NCBI GenBank assembly: GCA_905183005.1
Contig: CAJJDO010000123.1
Location: 251,236-315,235, forward strand
Length of the DNA: 64,000 nt
Direction: 5' to 3'
Source: Paramecium pentaurelia
Taxonomy: Eukaryota; Ciliophora; Oligohymenophorea; Peniculida; Parameciidae
The notes beneath the pieces were generated by a model that was not told where the DNA came from, did no database searches, and saw only the letters and a program-made list of their open reading frames with translations. The translations under genes and the position numbers were made by a program. Of this stretch, positions 63,991 to 64,000 are shown piece after piece (position 1 is the first letter of the stretch; the number at the start of each line of letters is the position of its first letter).

Positions 63991-64000
63991 TTCCTTGAAA

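Overview
The window is macronuclear-type DNA from a ciliate, almost certainly a Paramecium (P. aurelia-like). The bases are about three quarters A+T. TAA and TAG occur inside every good reading frame where glutamine fits, and every intact gene ends at TGA. Introns are 20-34 nt, GT(A)...TAG, and gaps between genes are short. All coding calls below use TAA/TAG = Gln; standard-code ORFs miss nearly every gene here.

Layout. 0.6-2.1 kb (+): a two-membrane-span protein whose paralog lies at 22.0-23.6 kb (-). 3.7-11.3 kb (-): a very large leucine-rich-repeat protein with a membrane C-terminus. 11.9-13.2 kb (-): a divergent alpha-tubulin. 13.4-15.7 kb (+): a seven-span receptor fused to a phosphatidylinositol-phosphate kinase. 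15.8-19.7 kb (+): a zinc-binding plus TPR protein with one intron per TPR unit. 20.5-21.6 kb (-): a casein-kinase-1-like kinase. 25.1-27.6 kb (-), 37.1-38.5 kb (+) and 44.5-45.8 kb (+): three members of a MORN-like GGG/GKW repeat family, again with one intron per repeat. 29.9-32.1 kb (+): a secreted protein of repeated beta-sandwich-like modules. 47.9-49.3 kb and 58.8-60.4 kb (+): WD40 proteins. 55.7-58.0 kb (-): a TLDc protein. Between them lie long tracts that read as coding in pieces but are broken by in-frame TGA and frameshifts (29.0-29.7, 39.5-40.4, 49.4-54.5 and 61.6-64.0 kb). They look like decaying gene copies, as expected in a lineage with whole-genome duplications.

The assembly is redundant. 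Exact repeats of 1.1-1.7 kb flank single Ns at 3353, 40532, 46246 and 51461, and a further repeat flanks a 51-N gap at 42170-42220. These are overlapping contigs that were not merged. In two cases the copies differ by one TA-bounded insert (112 bp at 50458-50569, 30 bp at 42638-42667) with the hallmarks of Paramecium Internal Eliminated Sequences. The assembly therefore seems to hold both excised and IES-retained versions of two loci.

No operon logic applies. Themes are signalling (receptor-PIP kinase, CK1), cytoskeleton (tubulin), and repeat proteins that share a Cys/His-rich N-terminal module joined to different C-terminal domains (TPR, WD40, TLDc). I found no tRNA, rRNA, CRISPR array or transposase gene.
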